NCBI GenBank assembly: GCA_035538795.1
Contig: DATLJS010000066.1
Location: forward strand, 62,001 to 126,000
Direction of reading: 5' to 3'
Source: JAJZGK01 sp035538795
GTDB lineage: Bacteria > Pseudomonadota > Alphaproteobacteria > Rhodospirillales > Magnetospirillaceae
Length of the DNA: 64,000 nt
A program made the translations under genes and the position numbers. Shown here in pieces: positions 16,178 to 23,454 of this stretch. The notes beneath the pieces are model-generated. The model was not told the DNA's origin. It saw only the letters and a program-made list of their open reading frames with translations, and did no database searches. Each line of letters opens with the position of its first letter. The first letter of the stretch is position 1.

Positions 16178-17107
16178 TCATTTTCTTTGATTCGCCAGCA
16201 GAACGGCGCGGGCATAGACCTCCCGCTTGGGCAGTCCGGTCGCCGCCGCCACCATGGCGGCGGCATCGCGAGCCGACAGGGTTTCCAGGGCGCGGACCAA
16301 TTGCGCGTCCACGTCTTCCTCGGTCGCCGGCGGCGCTTCGGCTGGAGGGCCGACCACGATCACCACCTCGCCCTTGGGACCGCCGGTCTCTTTGTAATAA
16401 GCCGCCAGTTCGGCCAGGGTGCCGCGCCGCACCTCCTCGTACAGCTTGGTCAGCTCACGGGCCACCGCGCCTTCGCGGCCTGGCAGCAGATCGGCCATGG
16501 CCTCCAGGCTGTCGGCCAGCCGGTGCGGACTTTCATAGAAGATCAGGCTGGACGGCACCTTGGCCAAATCGCCGATCGCCGACCGCCGCGCCCCGTCCTT
16601 GTTAGGCAGGAAGCCGGCGAACAGGAAGCGGTCGCTGGGCAGCCCCGACAGTTGCAGGGCGGTCAGCAGGGCCGAGGCGCCGGGGGCGCTGGTCACGGGA
16701 ATGTCCTCTTCCAGGCAGGCCCGCACCAGACGGTAGCCGGGATCGGACACCAGCGGCGTGCCGGCGTCGGATACCAGGGCCACGGCCGCGCCCTCTTTCA
16801 TGCGGGCCAGCAGGACGGGCCGCGCCTTATCGGCGTTGTGCTCGTGGTAAGGGGTCAGCTTCGTCCCGGAAATGCCCAGCAGATTAAGAAGTTTGCCGGT
16901 GACCCGGGTATCCTCGCAGGCGATCAGGTCAGCGCTTTGCAGCAGCTTGACCGCCCGATAGGTGATGTCGTCCAAATTGCCGATGGGCGTCGACACCAGG
17001 GTCAGGCCCGCCGTCCTCCGGGCGGGTTTACTTCCCGCAGCCGTATCGCTAGGCTGTGCCTCCGCCGACAATTTGGATCGGGAGACTGCCTTTGCGCCGT
17101 CCCGCAT
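16178..17107 (-). CDS. rsmI: 16S rRNA (cytidine-1402 2'-O) methyltransferase RsmI
   Basis: 309 residues of the tetrapyrrole-methylase fold. A nonconserved Ser/Ala-rich start is followed by LVSTPIGNLDDITYRA near residue 40. The SAM-binding region VALVSDAGTPLVSDPG and the C-terminal RsmI helices are intact. It methylates the ribose of C1402 in 16S rRNA. GAGG lies eight bases before the ATG at 17105-17107. Its first codons overlap the start of the divergent LpoA-like gene, so one of the two starts, or their promoters, is embedded in the other's coding sequence. Confidence 0.95.
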   Translation of the reverse strand: MRDGAKAVSRSKLSAEAQPSDTAAGSKPARRTAGLTLVSTPIGNLDDITYRAVKLLQSADLIACEDTRVTGKLLNLLGISGTKLTPYHEHNADKARPVLLARMKEGAAVALVSDAGTPLVSDPGYRLVRACLEEDIPVTSAPGASALLTALQLSGLPSDRFLFAGFLPNKDGARRSAIGDLAKVPSSLIFYESPHRLADSLEAMADLLPGREGAVARELTKLYEEVRRGTLAELAAYYKETGGPKGEVVIVVGPPAEAPPATEEDVDAQLVRALETLSARDAAAMVAAATGLPKREVYARAVLLANQRK

Positions 17108-18357
17108 ATGTTTCGCCTCGCTGTTTCGCCCGGCTGGTCACCGCGTTGACCTTGGGCCTGATGGTTTCCGCCTGCTCACAATTACCACCGAGCCTGGGTG
17201 GAACCAAGCCGCCTGCGCAGGCGCCGGTGCAAACGCCGCCGCCCGCCGCCAAGATCGAGGCCCCGCCGCAGGTCCAGGCGCCGCCGCCGGCTCCCGCCGC
17301 CGCCCCGGTGACGCCGCCACTGCCCAACCGCTCCGGCACCGCCGCCATTCTGCTGCCGCTGTCGGGACCGCAGGCGCCGCTGGGCGCGGCCTTGCTCAAC
17401 GCCGCCCAGATGGCCCTGTTCGAAGTAGCCGACGACAGCTTCACCCTGGTGCCGCTGGACACCAAGGGCACGCCCGAAGGCGCCGCCACCGCCGCCCAGG
17501 CCGCCGTGGCCCAGCATGCCGAAATCATCCTGGGTCCGCTGTTCAGCGCCGAGGCCAAGGCCGTCGGCTCCGCCCTGGGGCCGCTGCATATGCCGGTAGT
17601 GTCCTTCACCTCGGACCGCGCCGCCGTCGGCAACGGCGTTTATTCCCTGGGCTTCCTGCCCGGTCCCCAGGCCGTGCAGGTGGCGGCCTTCGCCCGCGGC
17701 CAAGGCAAGACCCGGCTGGCCGTGCTGGCTCCATCCAACGAGGACGGACGACGCATCGCCGAATTCCTGCAGAACGACGCCCAGACCCAGCCGACCATCA
17801 CCGTCAGCCAGTACTACGACCCGGCGGCCAGCGATATCGCCGCCACCGTCAAGCGCATGATCCGGCTGGACCCCAGAACCGGCGACGTCGGCTTCGACGC
17901 TCTGCTGCTTCTCGAAAGCGGGCAGCGCCTGCGCAACTTCGCCGCCATGCTGTCCGTGCAGGGGGTCGATCCGGCCAAGGTCAAGTTGTTGGGCACCATG
18001 CTGTGGACCGACGCCAATCCGGGAGCCGAGGCCGCTCTCAACGGCGCCTGGTTCGCCGCTCCGCCCGCCGCCGGCCATGGCGATTTCGAGGCCCGTTATA
18101 TCCGCGCCTTCGGAACCCGGCCGCCGCGAATCGCCTCGCTGGGCTACGACGCCGCCGCCTTGGCCGCCGTGCTGGCCCGCAAATCGCCGCACGACTTCTC
18201 CGATGCCGCCTTGCTCAACCCCGTCGGCTTCGCCGGCGTCGACGGCATTTTCCGTCTGAAGCCGGATGGCACCGCCGAGCGCGGCTACGCCATCGACGAG
18301 GTGCAGCAAGGGGGAACCCCCAAGGAAATACAGGCCGCGCCGGTCGCTTTCCAATAA
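17092..18357 (+). CDS. LpoA/YraM-like lipoprotein (penicillin-binding protein activator family)
   Basis: 421 residues from a TTG at 17092, which has GGGAG seven bases upstream; a GTG at 17056 is an alternative. The signal peptide ends in lipobox VSAC, with Cys28 lipidated. A Pro/Ala-rich linker spans about residues 35-90. The periplasmic-binding-protein fold follows (AAILLPLSGPQAPLGAALL, EIILGPLFSAEAKAV). In gammaproteobacteria LpoA activates the peptidoglycan synthase PBP1A; here activation is inferred, since the N-terminal TPR domain of LpoA is missing. It is divergent from rsmI and followed by a strong terminator. Confidence 0.85.
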   Translation: MRRPAYVSPRCFARLVTALTLGLMVSACSQLPPSLGGTKPPAQAPVQTPPPAAKIEAPPQVQAPPPAPAAAPVTPPLPNRSGTAAILLPLSGPQAPLGAALLNAAQMALFEVADDSFTLVPLDTKGTPEGAATAAQAAVAQHAEIILGPLFSAEAKAVGSALGPLHMPVVSFTSDRAAVGNGVYSLGFLPGPQAVQVAAFARGQGKTRLAVLAPSNEDGRRIAEFLQNDAQTQPTITVSQYYDPAASDIAATVKRMIRLDPRTGDVGFDALLLLESGQRLRNFAAMLSVQGVDPAKVKLLGTMLWTDANPGAEAALNGAWFAAPPAAGHGDFEARYIRAFGTRPPRIASLGYDAAALAAVLARKSPHDFSDAALLNPVGFAGVDGIFRLKPDGTAERGYAIDEVQQGGTPKEIQAAPVAFQ

Positions 18358-18380
18358 GCGCAAAAAAGCTGACAACGCAA

Positions 18381-18410
18381 AGGGGGGGGGCTTCGCCCCC
18401 CCCCTTTTTT
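18381..18410 (+). terminator. Strong intrinsic terminator after the LpoA-like gene
   Basis: Nine G plus C (18382-18391) pair with G plus nine C (18395-18404) around a TTC loop, followed by six T. The preceding A residues allow some activity on the opposite strand for tsaD, whose stop codon lies at its edge. Confidence 0.9.
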
Positions 18411-19449
18411 AGCGCTTGGCGCTGGGGTCCAGCGGCCATCTGGGGCGGGGCGCGAAATCCAGCCCGTTCCGGAACCCCAGACGGAAGCGCTCCAGTCCGG
18501 CCCAGGCGATCATCGCCGCATTGTCGGTACAGAGCCGCAGCGGCGGAGCGGTCAGGGTGAAGCCCTGGCGCTCGGCCATCTTGGCCAGATGTTCCCGCAA
18601 CAAGGAATTGGCGGCAACGCCGCCCGCCACCACCAGATGATGGGGCTGACCGTCGGTGCGGCGATGACGCCCGGCGAAATCCTTGAGCGCCTTTGACGCA
18701 CGGTCGGCGATATGGTCGGCCACCGCCAGCTGAAATGCGGCGGCAATATCGTTTCGATCCTGTTCCGAAAGCTCGCCCACGCTCTGGATCAACAGGCGCA
18801 CGGCGTTCTTCAGGCCGGAAAAGGAAAAATCGCTGCCCGGCTTGCCCTTCAGCGGCCGCGGTAAATCGAAACGCCTGGCGTCGCCCTGCGCCGCCGCGCG
18901 CTGCACCGCCGGTCCGCCGGGATATCCCAGTGCCAGCATTTTAGCAACTTTATCAAAGGCTTCCCCGGCGGCATCGTCGATCGTCGAGCCCAGCCGGCGG
19001 AATTGGCCGACGCCCCGGACTTCCAGAATCTGGCAATGGCCGCCGGACACCAGCAGCAGCAGATAGGGAAAGTCCAGTCCGTGGGTCAGACGCGCCGTCA
19101 GGGCGTGGCCTTCCAGATGATTCACCGCTACGAAGGGCTTGCCCGACACGGCGGCGATGGCCTTTCCGGTCATGGCCCCGACGATGACGCCGCCGATCAG
19201 CCCCGGCCCGCAGGTGGCCGCCACGGCGTCGATATCGGCCAGGGTCAGCGCGGCTTCGCGGAACGCCTGGGCCACCAGCCGGTCTATATGGTCCAGATGG
19301 GCGCGGGCGGCGATCTCTGGCACCACGCCGCCATAGGGCTGATGTTCGTCAAGTTGCGACAGCACGACGTCGGCCAGAATGGTCCGATCGTCGCGCACCA
19401 GGGCGGCGGCGGTCTCGTCGCAGCTCGTTTCGATACCCAAGATGATCAT
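18409..19449 (-). CDS. tsaD: tRNA threonylcarbamoyladenosine synthesis protein TsaD
   Basis: 346 residues from the ATG 19447-19449 behind AGGTGGGA. It starts MIILGIETSCDETAAALV. The metal-binding HLEGH is at residues 111-115 and the ASKHA ATPase motifs (LLVSGGHCQI, DDAAGEAFDKVAK, VVAGGVAANSLLR) are present. It attaches the threonylcarbamoyl group to A37 of ANN-decoding tRNAs with TsaB, TsaC and TsaE. It is divergent from hemC with a 54-base gap, a pairing common in alphaproteobacteria. The same frame is open for a further 1.6 kb on the far side of the start, which is a shadow of hemC/hemD. Confidence 0.97.
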   Translation of the reverse strand: MIILGIETSCDETAAALVRDDRTILADVVLSQLDEHQPYGGVVPEIAARAHLDHIDRLVAQAFREAALTLADIDAVAATCGPGLIGGVIVGAMTGKAIAAVSGKPFVAVNHLEGHALTARLTHGLDFPYLLLLVSGGHCQILEVRGVGQFRRLGSTIDDAAGEAFDKVAKMLALGYPGGPAVQRAAAQGDARRFDLPRPLKGKPGSDFSFSGLKNAVRLLIQSVGELSEQDRNDIAAAFQLAVADHIADRASKALKDFAGRHRRTDGQPHHLVVAGGVAANSLLREHLAKMAERQGFTLTAPPLRLCTDNAAMIAWAGLERFRLGFRNGLDFAPRPRWPLDPSAKR

Positions 19450-19503
19450 GTCCCACCTACTAACCCCTTTCCTCTTCCCAATCCAGCCGTTAGAACAGTC
19501 CCC

Positions 19504-20445
19504 ATGACGAACCAACCCCTTCTCCGCATCGGCACCCGCGGCAGCCCGCTGGCGCTGGCCCAGGCCCACGAGGTGCAGGCGCGCCTCCGCGCCGCCCACC
19601 CCGACCTCGCGCCCGCAGGGGCGATCGAGATCGTCATCATCAAGACCACCGGCGACATGGTGCTGGACCGCACGCTCTCCGAGATCGGCGGCAAAGGCCT
19701 GTTCACCAAGGAAATCGACGAGGCCCAGCTGGACGGGCGCATCGACATCGCCGTGCATTCCATGAAGGACGTGCCGACGGTGCTGCCCGACGGGCTGATC
19801 CTGCCGTGCATCCTGGAACGCGAAGACGTCCGCGACGCCTTCATCTGTCTGAAGGGCAAGACCCTGGCCGATCTGCCCGCCGGTTCGGTGGTCGGCACCG
19901 CCAGCCTGCGGCGCGGGGCGCAGATCCTGTTCCGCCGCCCGGATCTGAAGGTCGAGCCTTTGCGCGGCAACGTGCAGACACGTCTGAGGAAACTGGAAGA
20001 CGGCGTGGTCGACGCCACCTTGTTGGCCATGGCCGGATTGAATCGCTTGGGCCTGGGCGACCGCGCCAGTTCCCAGCTTCAGCCGGAAGAAATGCTGCCC
20101 GCCGTGGCCCAGGGCGCCATCGGCATCACGGCGCGGGCCGGCGACGACGCCACCCTGACCCGTCTGGCGCCGCTGGATCACTCCGATTCCCACGTGCGTG
20201 TCGTTGCCGAACGGGCCTTTCTGGCCGTTCTCGATGGTTCCTGCCGCACGCCCATCGGCGCTTTGGCCGAACTTGCGGGCGACAGCCTGACTTTCCGCGG
20301 CCTGGTCATCCGTCCCGACGGCAGCCATGCTCACGAGCTGACCCTGAAAGGCAGCCGTTCGGATGCCGAATCCATCGGCCGCGCCGCCGGCGAGGAGCTT
20401 CTGGGCCGCTGCGGTCCCGGCTTCTTCGACTTCAAAACGGCGTAA
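19504..20445 (+). CDS. hemC: Hydroxymethylbilane synthase
   Basis: 313 residues. It begins LLRIGTRGSPLALAQA. The dipyrromethane cofactor Cys247 is in LAVLDGSCRTPIGA, and the catalytic Asp region HSMKDVPT is intact. It polymerises four porphobilinogen molecules to hydroxymethylbilane in heme synthesis. It starts a hemC-hemD-hemY group on the plus strand, divergent from tsaD. The start is set by the family N-terminus; an open frame continues upstream without support. Confidence 0.97.
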   Translation: MTNQPLLRIGTRGSPLALAQAHEVQARLRAAHPDLAPAGAIEIVIIKTTGDMVLDRTLSEIGGKGLFTKEIDEAQLDGRIDIAVHSMKDVPTVLPDGLILPCILEREDVRDAFICLKGKTLADLPAGSVVGTASLRRGAQILFRRPDLKVEPLRGNVQTRLRKLEDGVVDATLLAMAGLNRLGLGDRASSQLQPEEMLPAVAQGAIGITARAGDDATLTRLAPLDHSDSHVRVVAERAFLAVLDGSCRTPIGALAELAGDSLTFRGLVIRPDGSHAHELTLKGSRSDAESIGRAAGEELLGRCGPGFFDFKTA

Positions 20446-20451
20446 GCCGGC

Positions 20452-21180
20452 ATGACCGGCCGCGTCGCCCTGGTCACCCGCCCCAGAGAGGATTCCGCCT
20501 CTCTGACGGCGGCCCTGGAGCGGCGCGGGTTCGTCGTGCAGGCCGAGCCCCTGCTGGAAATCCATACCCGAACGGGCGTTCGCCTCGATCTGGACGGCGT
20601 GCAGGGCTATCTCGCCACCAGCGCCAACGGCGTCCGCGCCTTGGCCGCCAACGGCGCGCCCCGCGATCTTCCCGTGTGGGCAGTGGGCGACGCCACGGCG
20701 CGCACCGCCCACGATCTGGGCTTTTCCCGGGTGGAAAGCGCCAAGGGCGACGCCGCCACCCTGACCCGGCTGGTGGCCGGTAGGGTCGATCCCCACGCCG
20801 GCGCGCTTCTGCACGCAGCCGGAACGAAGGTGGCGGGCGATCTTTCCGGCGGATTGGGCGCTCTGGGCTATGCCATCCGCCGCGAGATTCTCTACGAGGC
20901 CCGCACGGTGCCAGCCCTGTCGCCCCCCCTGATCGCCGCCTTGCAGACCGAAGCGGTTGACTTGGCGCTCTTTTTCTCTCCCCGCACGGCGGCGACCTTT
21001 GTTACCCTGGCCGCCGCCGCCGGATGCCTCGAGGCCGGGAGAGCCGTCGCCGCCTATGCCCTGAGCGGGGCGGTGGCTCAAGCCCTGGAGCCCATGCCCT
21101 GGCGCCAGATACTGACCGCCGAGCGGCCCGAGCAGGACTCGCTGCTGGCCTGCATTGACCGGGAAGAAGGGAAAACGTGA
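20452..21180 (+). CDS. hemD: Uroporphyrinogen-III synthase
   Basis: 242 residues with weak but typical HemD features: an N-terminal VALVTRPREDSASL, a two-lobe alpha/beta fold, and the C-terminal FFSPRTAATFVTLAAAAG block. It cyclises hydroxymethylbilane with inversion of ring D. It begins six bases after hemC and its stop codon overlaps the start of hemY. HemD sequences vary greatly, so position adds most of the certainty. Confidence 0.92.
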   Translation: MTGRVALVTRPREDSASLTAALERRGFVVQAEPLLEIHTRTGVRLDLDGVQGYLATSANGVRALAANGAPRDLPVWAVGDATARTAHDLGFSRVESAKGDAATLTRLVAGRVDPHAGALLHAAGTKVAGDLSGGLGALGYAIRREILYEARTVPALSPPLIAALQTEAVDLALFFSPRTAATFVTLAAAAGCLEAGRAVAAYALSGAVAQALEPMPWRQILTAERPEQDSLLACIDREEGKT

Positions 21181-22361
21181 TGCTGCGCTTGCTGTCCTAC
21201 GCCGTGGTGCTGGCGGCCCTGGTGGCCGGAACCGTCTGGCTGGCCGACCGCCCCGGTCTGGTCCATGTGGAATGGCTGCAATGGCAGATCGAAACCTCGG
21301 TTCCGGTGCTGCTGGCCGCCCTGCTGGTCATCGCCGTGATCATGGTTTTCGCCCTGCGGCTGATCCTGGCCGTCTGGCGGATTCCCGGACGCTGGGCCGC
21401 TTCCTGGCAATCGCGCAAGCTGCGCAAGGGATATCAGGCCCTGTCCGACGGTCTGGCCGCCGCCGCCGCCGGCGACGGCCGCAAGGCGGGAAAACTGGCG
21501 GGAAAGGCCCGTTCGCTGCTGTCCGACCCGGCTCTGACCAGCTATCTGTCGGCCCAGACCGCCAAGCTGGCCGGCGACGCCGACGCCGCCCGCGACCACT
21601 ACAAAGCCATGCTGGAACGCCCGGAAACCGCCGCTTTGGGTTTGCGCGGCCTGCTGGATCAGGCGCTGGAGCGGGGCGATGACGCCGCCGCCGGCGAACT
21701 GGCCGCCCGCGCCCGGATGATCGCCCCCGGCGATCCCTGGCTGGCCGACCTGTCCTTTACCCTGGCCATGAAGAACGGCCAGTATCTGGAAGCCCAGACC
21801 ATCCTGGCCGACGCCAAGCGGCGCAAGGCCTTCACCCCCGCCGACGCGGCCAGCCGCGCCGCCCGGGCTCTGACCGCCCGCGCCGGTGCCGCCCACGCCG
21901 AGGGCAGGACCGGCGAGGCCGCGTCCTTGGCCAAGAAAGCGTTCTCGGCCGATCCGAAATGCACCCAGGCCGCATTAGAGCTTGCTACAGCCCTGAAAGA
22001 GGCCGGAAAGCTGCGTCGGGCCGCTGCCGCCCTGGAATCGGCCTGGAAGGCCTTGCCAGCGCCTTCCCTGGCCGCCGCCTACGCCGGACTGAAGGACGGC
22101 GAGGACGCCCTGTCGTGTCTGCGCCGTCTGGAAAAGCTGGTGTCCGGGCGACCAGACGCCCTGGAAAGCCATCTGGTGATCGCCGAAGCCGCCCTGGACG
22201 CCAAGATCTGGGGACAGGCCCGCAAGCATCTGCTGGCCGCCGCCGATCTGCGTCCGACCGCCCAGACCTACCGTTTGCTGGCCCGTCTGGAGCGGCTGGA
22301 ATACAAGAACGAAGAGGCCGCGCGGGCTTGGGAAAGCCGCATTGCCGATCTGGCGGCATAA
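21180..22361 (+). CDS. HemY-like TPR membrane protein
   Basis: 393 residues from the ATG that shares its A with the hemD stop (TGATG); a GTG one codon earlier is also possible. Two N-terminal membrane helices (residues 5-22 and 41-64) form the HemY_N domain. A long series of TPR-like helices follows (KAMLERPETAALGLRGLLDQ, ALELATALKEAG). The protein is unrelated to protoporphyrinogen oxidase despite the shared name. It probably sits in the inner membrane facing the periplasm or cytoplasm as a scaffold; its exact function in heme metabolism is unproven. It is the last cistron of hemCD. Confidence 0.88.
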   Translation: MLRLLSYAVVLAALVAGTVWLADRPGLVHVEWLQWQIETSVPVLLAALLVIAVIMVFALRLILAVWRIPGRWAASWQSRKLRKGYQALSDGLAAAAAGDGRKAGKLAGKARSLLSDPALTSYLSAQTAKLAGDADAARDHYKAMLERPETAALGLRGLLDQALERGDDAAAGELAARARMIAPGDPWLADLSFTLAMKNGQYLEAQTILADAKRRKAFTPADAASRAARALTARAGAAHAEGRTGEAASLAKKAFSADPKCTQAALELATALKEAGKLRRAAAALESAWKALPAPSLAAAYAGLKDGEDALSCLRRLEKLVSGRPDALESHLVIAEAALDAKIWGQARKHLLAAADLRPTAQTYRLLARLERLEYKNEEAARAWESRIADLAA

Positions 22362-22382
22362 AGCCGCATAAAAGCTGAAACG

Positions 22383-22397
22383 CCCCTGAAGCAGGGG
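22383..22397 (-). terminator. Hairpin between the convergent hemY and J-domain genes
   Basis: CCCCTG (22383-22388) pairs with CAGGGG (22392-22397) around AAG. A T-rich stretch follows only on the minus strand and is weak, so it may end the J-domain transcript or simply separate the units. Confidence 0.3.
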
Positions 22398-22427
22398 AAA
22401 ACCCCGCTTCGGAAAGCCTATTCCGGC

Positions 22428-23108
22428 TTACGCCGCCGAGCGGCGCAGGAACTCCATGGCCTGATTGAGCTGGCTCATCCGCTGATGGCTGCCGTAATTG
22501 CTGTCGGGATGATGAATGGTCGCCAGCATGCGGAATTTAGCCCGCAAGGTGCGGCTGTCCGGGTCGGAACTGGGCGGAAATCCCAGAACGTGCAAGGCGT
22601 CCTCGCGGCTGCGGATGCCGTCGGGCAAAGGCTCGAAGGCCAGAGCCCCGACAATGGCCCTCAGGCGTTCCAGCTCCTCGTTGATTTCCACCAGCTTGGC
22701 GCTGTCCTCATGTTTGGCCGGCTGGTGATGATGGGTCTTGGCAGGTTCGCGGCCATCCCACAACTTCACTTGCAGCTCGCCGCCATCCATGGCCATGGCT
22801 AAGCCTAAGGCTTTGCGAATAAAAGGAATATCGTGTCCGGGAGGCATGCGCACCTGTAGCCGGGGCTTGCGCCGCCAGGGGCGCCCCTCGGCCGGTCCCG
22901 ACTTCAGCACCACGGTTTCACGGTCGTCGCCCGCCGGTTCGCCGGGATCGGGAAAATCAGCCACGGTCTGGGGCGGAACCACCAGCAGAATCGAGCGCGC
23001 CAGATCGCCGACATTGACTTTGCGCTTGGCGGCCAAGGCTTCGACGGCATCCCGAAAGGCCGTCGCGCAGGGGATCGTATAAGAATGCTTGAGCACCGTC
23101 CCAGTCAT
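22428..23108 (-). CDS. J-domain (DnaJ-like) protein
   Basis: 226 residues. The N-terminal 130 residues are not recognisable, with an acidic/basic linker rich in His (KTHHHQPAKHED). A coiled-coil-prone stretch (AKLVEINEELERLRAIVGAL) is followed by a C-terminal J-domain-like segment. This has REDALHVLGFPPSSD, the HPD triplet in ATIHHPDSNYGS, and the final helix. The HPD triplet would stimulate DnaK ATPase. It is a class III type with the J domain at the C-terminus. I use the ATG 23106-23108; a TTG seven codons upstream is possible. Confidence 0.8.
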   Translation of the reverse strand: MTGTVLKHSYTIPCATAFRDAVEALAAKRKVNVGDLARSILLVVPPQTVADFPDPGEPAGDDRETVVLKSGPAEGRPWRRKPRLQVRMPPGHDIPFIRKALGLAMAMDGGELQVKLWDGREPAKTHHHQPAKHEDSAKLVEINEELERLRAIVGALAFEPLPDGIRSREDALHVLGFPPSSDPDSRTLRAKFRMLATIHHPDSNYGSHQRMSQLNQAMEFLRRSAA

Positions 23109-23454
23109 CTTGTGCCCATCACCTCTCAACCCGTCGCCGTCCGCCCCTTTGCCCGAAGAGGGACGAAAGCGGATGCATGTCTTAGCCGTAACGAATAGGC
23201 CGCCCGCCAGCCTTCGTCAACTACGAAAGTTGGTTTTACATGCCTGTCTTAGCGTTATCCTGCAACCTCTTGAGTTAATGAAGATTTAACATATGTGAAT
23301 TTCATCTTCGGCGAATCCCCTTGAGACGGCATGGATTTCCCGGGAATCCCGGAGCGCGTAAATCTGCGAATGAAGTTGAAAAAACGCCGCCGCCAACTAC
23401 GAATGGGCCGCTGCCGCGACGCGGCAACTGCATATGAATCAAACGGTTGGAGGA
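23109..23454 (-). other. Intergenic region between the J-domain and GGDEF/EAL genes
   Basis: About 346 bases, with an AT-rich stretch near 23220-23330 where the J-domain promoter should lie. A GC-rich hairpin, GCCGC/GCGGC near 23410-23425, may help end the GGDEF/EAL transcript, but its T-run is displaced. The short plus-strand ORF here has no site or family support. I see no gene. Confidence 0.4.

Noticed and set aside
18409..21081. 890-codon minus-strand ORF spanning tsaD and beyond
   Set aside because: Only the tsaD part (to 19449) shows a family; the rest is antisense to hemC and hemD, with low-complexity Gly/Gln/Arg composition.
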